NCBI GenBank assembly: GCA_030427725.1
Contig: JAUICV010000001.1
Coordinates: 124,001-188,000, forward strand
Reading direction: 5' to 3'
From: Chlamydiia bacterium
GTDB lineage: Bacteria > Chlamydiota > Chlamydiia > Chlamydiales > GCA-2402025
Length of the DNA stretch: 64,000 nucleotides
Shown in pieces: positions 58,895 through 64,000 of the stretch (its first letter is position 1; every line of letters starts with the position of its first letter). A model generated the notes under the pieces. It did not search any database, had not been told where the DNA came from, and saw nothing but the letters and a program-made list of their open reading frames with translations. A program made the position numbers and the translations under genes.

Positions 58895-60124
58895 ATGTCT
58901 AGACTCTCTAATATTGCCTTAACATGTATAGTTTTAGTGGGATTGGTTTTTTGTGGCTCTCAAATAGAGGCAAAAGTATCGATGCTATCTAAAATGACTT
59001 ATGAAAAAGAGGTTGAATCTGGAGAGGTCTATACAGAAACCATTAAGGTGTTTAACACCTCGAATCATGTTGAAGAAGTATTAATCAAGCAATTTGATTA
59101 TCTTTTTGATTGCAGCGGTAAAACAGATTTTGCCAAGGTTGGCTCACACACACGATCAAATGCTAAATGGATTGTGGTTGAGTCTGAGCCAATTAAAGTC
59201 CCCCCTCAGTCAAGTAAAGACATTCCAGTTCAGATTAAAGTCCCTAAAAGTCGTCAGCTAAATGGTTGTTACTGGTCTGTTATTATGGTTGAGCCTTTCG
59301 AAAGAGCTAAACAAAGCAATCAGAACCAGACAGTTCAGCTTAAAACTCTTGTAAGATATGCCGTTCAAGTTATTTGCAATATCAAAGGAACGGGAGACTA
59401 TCAATTCAACGTTAAGAACAAAAAACTAGTCATAAACTCTGGTGTCAAGGTGTTGCAGTTTGATGTGTATAATACCGGTAGTTTGGCGATAGCACCTAAG
59501 AATTGGATCGAAATTCTCTCAGATAAAGGCGAGAGTATGGGTGTGTTTGAAGGAAAGAAAATGAGAGTATATCCACAAACATCAGCTAGATTTTTTATTA
59601 GTTTAGAAGGATTAGAGAAAGGGTCTTACAACGGTCTTATTATCTTTGATCAAGCGAGCGCTGATTATTTTGGAGTTCGCTATGATTTTACAATTGATTC
59701 AAGTGGCAAGCAAGCAGAAGACTCTTCTAAAGTCGCTGTCGATAAAAATTCTGATTTATATGGATTAGCAGAGTTTACTCCTTGGTATCGGCTTAGTTCT
59801 GTAGATGAGATGATAGAAGAGATCACTTACTCAGTTCTTCCTGTTGCTCTATTCGAGCTCTGTTTTCAGTCTACTGAGCAATCATATTTAGCTTGGGCTC
59901 CATATACAACTGAAAGAAAACTCCTAGAAAAGAAAGATGAGCTAAATCATTTAGAGTTTATCTCTAAGGGGTTTGTTCAAAAAGCACATCTCTGGTTTCT
60001 GGAAAAATCTCCCGTTTATCAATACAGAGCGCTTCTATCAAAGATAATCCCCGAGAGTTTAATAGAAGGTCTTGATCTGTTATCAAAATTTGACAATATC
60101 AGTTGTCTGTCAAAGTGTAAGTGA
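58895..60124 (+). CDS. Fimbrial-chaperone-like exported protein with C-terminal extension
   Basis: A signal peptide of about 26 residues (SRLSNIALTCIVLVGLVFC) precedes two Ig-like domains at about 28-270. Domain 1 has ESGEVYTETIKVFNTS, a PPQSSKDIPVQIKVPK strand and GCYWSVIMVEP, followed by QLKTLVRYAVQVIC, which lies where periplasmic pilus chaperones carry their subunit-binding strand. Domain 2 has LQFDVYNTGSLAIAP and VYPQTSARFFISL. This matches the plan of CfaA/CooB chaperones. About 140 extra C-terminal residues, helical and aromatic-rich, are not part of any chaperone I know. The ATG has TGGGGT about nine bases upstream. The last 26 bases overlap the convergent subunit gene 5. Confidence 0.7.
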   Translation: MSRLSNIALTCIVLVGLVFCGSQIEAKVSMLSKMTYEKEVESGEVYTETIKVFNTSNHVEEVLIKQFDYLFDCSGKTDFAKVGSHTRSNAKWIVVESEPIKVPPQSSKDIPVQIKVPKSRQLNGCYWSVIMVEPFERAKQSNQNQTVQLKTLVRYAVQVICNIKGTGDYQFNVKNKKLVINSGVKVLQFDVYNTGSLAIAPKNWIEILSDKGESMGVFEGKKMRVYPQTSARFFISLEGLEKGSYNGLIIFDQASADYFGVRYDFTIDSSGKQAEDSSKVAVDKNSDLYGLAEFTPWYRLSSVDEMIEEITYSVLPVALFELCFQSTEQSYLAWAPYTTERKLLEKKDELNHLEFISKGFVQKAHLWFLEKSPVYQYRALLSKIIPESLIEGLDLLSKFDNISCLSKCK

Positions 60125-60569
60125 CAACTCTTTGGAAACTAGCGGGAGAAGCAGTATCACCATCTGCTTCTAAGGTGTATGTTATAGCTAAATTACTATC
60201 TGTTGTTTGAGCGGGAATAGAAGTTACTAAAGCCGAAGCTGTTGAGCTTAGCTCAACATTTCCAGTTGAAGTTGCACTAGTTGCCGCGACCATTTCAACT
60301 TTCAGACGAAGTCCTGTTGGCATATCTAAATCTAGAGAAGCGGTGATCTGTTTTAGGGTCGATTCATTGGAGAGGTAGCCATAAGTCACTCCTGTGAAAG
60401 TGTCGATTTCAGGTTCTCCTCCTATTGCGTTATCAATAAGCAAAGACGGTGTAGGTCCCGTGATCTCTATTAAATTAATGGGGTCAATTTGCATTGATAC
60501 GGTGATGGTATCATTATCGGCAGAATAAGCCACTAGTGGTAGAAAAATTAAAAATAATAGTCGTTTCAT
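60099..60569 (-). CDS. Fimbrial-subunit-like beta protein 5
   Basis: The 156-residue protein has a signal peptide (MKRLLFLIFLPLVAYSADN), the donor-strand-like DTITVSMQIDPINLIEITG, which closely parallels the NITVTASVDPVIDLLQADG start of CfaB as I recall it, then STLKQITASLDLDMPTGLRL, GNVELSSTASALVTSIP and a terminal RVVTYTLTDN. It lacks the poly(A) tract of copies 2-4. The ATG at 60569 has AGAAGG ten bases upstream, but that site is inside a perfect 9-bp hairpin. It is probably a structural subunit of a surface fibre. Confidence 0.76.
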   Translation of the reverse strand: MKRLLFLIFLPLVAYSADNDTITVSMQIDPINLIEITGPTPSLLIDNAIGGEPEIDTFTGVTYGYLSNESTLKQITASLDLDMPTGLRLKVEMVAATSATSTGNVELSSTASALVTSIPAQTTDSNLAITYTLEADGDTASPASFQRVVTYTLTDN

Positions 60570-60572
60570 CTA

Positions 60573-60594
60573 TTTACCTTCTAATGAAGGTAAA
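60573..60594 (-). promoter_or_regulatory. Hairpin that buries the Shine-Dalgarno of subunit gene 5
   Basis: On the minus strand TTTACCTTC, a 4-base loop ATTA and GAAGGTAAA form a perfect 9-bp stem, followed by TAG and the ATG at 60569. The downstream arm contains the GAAGG ribosome-binding site. No T-run follows on either strand, so it does not look like a terminator. Confidence 0.55.
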
Positions 60595-60700
60595 AATATC
60601 TGTTTTAATGATGCTTGTCAAAGGGTGAAAAAAGAAATTTTCATTTTCAAAACGATCATTTATCCTGGTATAAGAATTGATTCACATGGAAGTTAGAATT

Positions 60701-63424
60701 ATGAAACTAAATCTTTGGCACTATTTATTTATTTGGATTACAAAGAAACTTCTGTCTTTGCGTTACGATATTGAAATTACCGGATTGGATCGCTTGAAAA
60801 AAAAGCAGCTCAAAAAAAGAGGAGGAGTGCTTTTTTTACCAAACCATCCAGCTGAAATAGATCCTGTAATTATCATGACTTATCTCATGAAATCATTTAA
60901 GCCAAGGCCCTTAGTCGTCGAGCATTTCTATTACCAAGCTGGGATGAACTTCTTCATGAAACTTGTCAGAGCTTTTCCTATTCCAGAAGTTGAAACAATT
61001 GCTAATAAATGGAAGGTTAAACAAGTTGAGAAAGCTTTTAATACAATTAGACTTGGATTAGAAAGAGGAGAGAATTTTTTAATCTATCCATCGGGTCATT
61101 TGAAGAAAGAAGGTTATGAAGTCATCGGAGGGAATTCTTTCATTCATCGTTTGATCGGACAGTGTCCAGATCTTAATGTTGTTTTACTTAGAATAACAGG
61201 TCTATGGGGCAGCGGGTTCTCAAGAGCTATAACAGGAGAGGTTCCAAATTTTTGGCAAGTGCTGAAAAATGGAGCCAAGTCGCTTATAAAAAATGGCATT
61301 TTTTTTATGCCCAAAAGAAAAGTGATCATTGAGTGTTTGGCTGAGCCAGAAGATTTTCCAAAGAAAGGATCGAGACTTGATATCAACAAGTACTTAGAAG
61401 GATGGTACAACACATATAAAACAGATCAAGGCCATATAGTCATCGATGAACCGTTAAAACTTGTTACTTATAAAAAGGGAGAAGAGGTTTATCCAGAGAT
61501 TACCAAAGATACAAAGCCTAAGAGAATTAGTCACAAACGCTCTGATATACCTGATAAAATCAAAAAAGATGTTTACGAATTGATTTCTGGCATAACCAAG
61601 ACAACAGCATCTAAGTTAAAAGAAGACGATGAGCTGTCATCAGGGCTTGGGCTTGATTCTTTAGATATCGCAGAAGTTCATACGCACTTAGCGGAAAAAT
61701 ATCACGTTAAGAATTTATCTCCTGAAGCACTAGTGACGATCTATGATGTTATGGAAGCGGCCGTTGGAGCCAAGGAAATTTCTGAAGTCAAAGAAGACGA
61801 AATGACAAAAGAAATCTGGCCAGAAGAGGAAGATAGACCAAGGGTTGAAAGGCCTCATGGGAAGACTCTTCAAGAAGCGTTTTTAAGATCTTGCCACAGA
61901 ATGGGCTCTTACGCAGCTATAGCGGACGAGATGACAGGTATTTTAAGTTATAAAAGGGTGAAATTAGCAGCTTTAATCTTGTCTTTTAAAATAGCAAAGC
62001 TACCAGGAAAGTATATAGGGATTATGTTACCAGCAAGCGCTGGGACTTATCTAACGATTGTTGCAACGCAACTTGCGGGAAAAATTCCTGTGATGATGAA
62101 CTGGACAGCTGGAGCTAGGAATTTAAATTATGGAGCTGAGCTTTTAGATCTCCAATCGATCATTAGCTCCCATAAATTTTTAAATAGGCTTGAAACGTTA
62201 GATATCGGGGAGATTGATCATCTCATTGTGACACTTGAAGATATCAAGCATAGCATATCGATAAAAGATAAGCTAAAAGGTCTTATGCTTGCTAGAAAAG
62301 GACCGACAAAGCTCTATAACAAACTCAACTTACAATATACTAGAGAGACAGATCCAGCTATCGTGCTTTTCACATCAGGTACAGAGACTTTTCCAAAAGC
62401 AGTTCCTTTATCTCACAAAAACTTGTTAGAAAACCAAAAAGCATCGATTTCTTGTGTAGGGTTTAATAAAGAAGATGTTTTTTATGGGGCATTGCCTCCG
62501 TTTCATTCTTTCGGTATGAATGTAGCGGGGCTTTTACCGATTTTATCAGGGTTAAAAGTCTTTTATTCTCCAGACCCGACAGATGCTCAGAAAATGGTTA
62601 AAGATGTGTATAAATGGAAAATAAGCGTGATGTGTCTCGCTCCTTCTTTTTATAAAAATTTATTTGCGTTAGCTAAACCTAAGCATTTACGCTCTGTTAA
62701 GCTTTTTGTAACAGGTGCTGAAAAAGCTCCTAAAGAGTTTTTTGAAAAAATAAAGAGTTTAGGGCCATATCATAAAGCTATCGAAGGTTATGGCATCACA
62801 GAATGCTCTCCAGTTGTGACCATTTGTAGACCAAATAGACCTCAGAAAGGCGTAGGACAACCTTTGCCAAATGTTGAGCTTTGTGTGATAGATGTCGAGA
62901 CCCAGGAGCTTCTCCCTAAAGGATCTTCTGGTGAAATCTGTATGAGTGGACCTAGTATTTTCGAAGGATACATAGGTGATGTGGGCTTTGATCCGTTCAT
63001 TGAGATCAATCACAAAAGATGGTATCGTAGTGGCGATTACGGTTGTATTGATAGTGAGGGAAACCTTTTATTAGAAGGTAGACTGAAGCGGTTTGTGAAG
63101 ATTGGGGCTGAGATGGTCAGTCTAGGAGCATTAGAAGAGGCTTTATTAAAGCATGCTTTAGATCAAAAATGGTATTTTCCAGAAGATGAAAAAGTAGCTC
63201 TTGCAATAGGTGTTGTTGAAGTGAAGCAACGACCTGAGCTTGTTTTGTTCACTATTTTTGATGTAGACAAAGACAGAGTCAATGAAGCTTTGAAAAAATT
63301 GGGATTTGCAAGAATTATAAAAATTTCGCTCGTAAAAACTATCAAAGAAATTCCTATGACAGGAACCGGTAAAGTGCAATTTAGAAGATTAAATGAGTTA
63401 GCGTTAGAGAGTTTAGGTTCATGA
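60701..63424 (+). CDS. aas: Fused acyltransferase / acyl carrier domain / acyl-ACP synthetase
   Basis: There are three domains in 907 residues. First is a PlsC-type acyltransferase at about 20-240, with FLPNHPAEIDPV in place of NH-x4-D and LIYPSGHLKKEG as the second motif. Next comes an acyl carrier domain at about 285-355 with the phosphopantetheine Ser in GLGLDSLDIAEVH near residue 320. Last is an AMP-binding ligase at about 390-900, with VLFTSGTETFPKAVPLSHKN, EGYGITECSP and YRSGDYG. It would activate a fatty acid and pass it to a lysophospholipid or glycerol phosphate, allowing use of host lipids. In Chlamydia the acyltransferase and synthetase are separate neighbours (CT775, CT776 from memory). 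ATG 60701 is chosen with GGAAG eight bases upstream. Confidence 0.88.
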   Translation: MKLNLWHYLFIWITKKLLSLRYDIEITGLDRLKKKQLKKRGGVLFLPNHPAEIDPVIIMTYLMKSFKPRPLVVEHFYYQAGMNFFMKLVRAFPIPEVETIANKWKVKQVEKAFNTIRLGLERGENFLIYPSGHLKKEGYEVIGGNSFIHRLIGQCPDLNVVLLRITGLWGSGFSRAITGEVPNFWQVLKNGAKSLIKNGIFFMPKRKVIIECLAEPEDFPKKGSRLDINKYLEGWYNTYKTDQGHIVIDEPLKLVTYKKGEEVYPEITKDTKPKRISHKRSDIPDKIKKDVYELISGITKTTASKLKEDDELSSGLGLDSLDIAEVHTHLAEKYHVKNLSPEALVTIYDVMEAAVGAKEISEVKEDEMTKEIWPEEEDRPRVERPHGKTLQEAFLRSCHRMGSYAAIADEMTGILSYKRVKLAALILSFKIAKLPGKYIGIMLPASAGTYLTIVATQLAGKIPVMMNWTAGARNLNYGAELLDLQSIISSHKFLNRLETLDIGEIDHLIVTLEDIKHSISIKDKLKGLMLARKGPTKLYNKLNLQYTRETDPAIVLFTSGTETFPKAVPLSHKNLLENQKASISCVGFNKEDVFYGALPPFHSFGMNVAGLLPILSGLKVFYSPDPTDAQKMVKDVYKWKISVMCLAPSFYKNLFALAKPKHLRSVKLFVTGAEKAPKEFFEKIKSLGPYHKAIEGYGITECSPVVTICRPNRPQKGVGQPLPNVELCVIDVETQELLPKGSSGEICMSGPSIFEGYIGDVGFDPFIEINHKRWYRSGDYGCIDSEGNLLLEGRLKRFVKIGAEMVSLGALEEALLKHALDQKWYFPEDEKVALAIGVVEVKQRPELVLFTIFDVDKDRVNEALKKLGFARIIKISLVKTIKEIPMTGTGKVQFRRLNELALESLGS

Positions 63425-64000
63425 GTAAAACTGAAATGGAACAAGATGAGCATCTTTTTCTTTATGATACAGAATCAAAAGAGAAGAAAAAGCTGATTCC
63501 TAAAAAAGGTCATCCTCTAAAAATTTATACTTGTGGACCAACAGTTTATAACTATGTTCATATTGGAAATTTAAGAACGTTTGTTTTCGAAGATCTTTTA
63601 CGAAGAGTTTTAAAATTTTTTGGATTTTCAGTTCAACAAGTGATGAATCTAACAGATGTCGATGACAAAACGATCTTGGGAGCCATAAAGTCAAATAAAT
63701 CGTTAGCTGAGTACACCAAGCCGTTTGAAAGGGCTTTTTTTGATGATCTAGAAACGCTTAATGTAGAAAAAGTTGAGTCTTATCCCAAAGCGACTGATTA
63801 CATTGAGTCTATGATAGAGATGATTCAATCTCTACTCGATAAAGGGTATGCCTATATTGGAAAAGACTTGTCTGTATATTTTCGCATTTCAGAATTTTCT
63901 TCGTATGGAAGGCTATCTCATTTGCAATTAGAGGAACTAAAAGAAGGCGCATCAGAGAGAGAAAATACTTCCCAAGATGAGTACGATAAAGAAAATGCAG
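63421..64000 (+). CDS. cysS: Cysteinyl-tRNA synthetase, 3' end outside window
   Basis: The frame opens with ATG at 63421, overlapping the stop of the previous gene by 4 bases, and stays open to the end of the window (193 codons). The zinc-binding Cys and catalytic region appear as YTCGPTVYNYVHIGNLRTFV near residues 36-55, with HIGN as the class I HIGH motif. Then MNLTDVDDKTI follows, diagnostic of CysRS. An N-terminal extension of about 15 charged residues precedes the usual start. The rest of the catalytic domain and the KMSKS loop lie beyond the window. Confidence 0.93.
   Translation, partial: MSKTEMEQDEHLFLYDTESKEKKKLIPKKGHPLKIYTCGPTVYNYVHIGNLRTFVFEDLLRRVLKFFGFSVQQVMNLTDVDDKTILGAIKSNKSLAEYTKPFERAFFDDLETLNVEKVESYPKATDYIESMIEMIQSLLDKGYAYIGKDLSVYFRISEFSSYGRLSHLQLEELKEGASERENTSQDEYDKENA

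Noticed and set aside
1..64000. CRISPR arrays, insertion sequences, integrases or phage structural genes
   Set aside because: No regularly spaced repeats, transposase or integrase motifs, or direct-repeat attachment sites were seen. The accessory block at 52-60 kb has no recognisable mobility gene.

Overview
The window comes from an AT-rich, gene-dense bacterial chromosome. It is most likely an environmental (non-Chlamydiaceae) member of the Chlamydiae. The evidence is gene order that, as I remember it, matches Chlamydia trachomatis blocks: yycJ with ftsK (CT738-739); ptsI-ybaB-dnaX (CT336-334); murF-mraY-murD-LysM-ftsW-murG-murC (CT756-762); and miaA ... rsfS-fabF-Nudix ... aas ... cysS (CT766-782). 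A divergent extra GroEL, a division/wall cluster without ftsA or ftsZ, and a candidate inclusion-membrane-type protein also fit. I had no database, so the taxonomic call is inference. No gene-free stretch exceeds 300 bases. The longest gaps (about 240-260 bases) are at 11011-11259, 18194-18434, 35168-35421 and 35989-36230.

Layout. 1-8 kb: the 3' part of a large unknown gene, a YycJ-type hydrolase, a receiver/metallo-beta-lactamase fusion, two small unknowns and FtsK. 8-12.5 kb: tRNA-His, a ComEC-type channel, NDH-2 and an MFS transporter, all on the minus strand. 12.7-18.2 kb: an SMI1/KNR4-like protein, HPr kinase, PTS enzyme I (no HPr gene between them), YbaB and DnaX. 18.4-25.3 kb: a membrane HD phosphodiesterase of the PgpH type, two small related GNAT-like proteins, a phosphohexomutase, a cysteine-cluster protein, a metallophosphoesterase and a basic unknown. 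25.3-33.8 kb: a long minus-strand run with a LysE transporter, a DUF2490 protein, two tandem GT9 glycosyltransferases, a divergent GroEL, then SDR, a spore-photoproduct-lyase-family radical SAM protein, a nucleosidase and RsmI in overlapping array, and tRNA-Cys. 33.8-36.1 kb: two divergent genes that look like host-interaction factors. 36.2-45.1 kb: the peptidoglycan and division cluster murF to ftsQ. 45-52 kb: housekeeping genes (rhodanese, KhpA, MiaA, NadD, RsfS, FabF, Nudix).

The most unusual part is 52.1-60.6 kb, an accessory block between the Nudix gene and a fused acyltransferase-ACP-acyl-ACP-synthetase. It encodes three small unknown proteins, a 927-residue exported barrel-like protein with Ig-like and carboxypeptidase-regulatory-like modules, an exported Ig-like chaperone-type protein, an exported helical protein, and five paralogous small exported beta proteins in mixed orientation. 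The small proteins share a TND-x(0-3)-KKI motif and a C-terminal TLTDN, and they resemble class 5 (CS1/CFA/I) fimbrial major subunits. I read the block as a chaperone-usher-type fibre system not known to me from Chlamydiae. One subunit gene is broken in an A8 tract at a codon position where its paralogs also carry A7 or A8, which suggests slippage-controlled expression. A perfect hairpin buries the ribosome-binding site of another subunit.

TTG and GTG starts are common here. Where a Shine-Dalgarno sequence decided between starts I give the revised start and say so.
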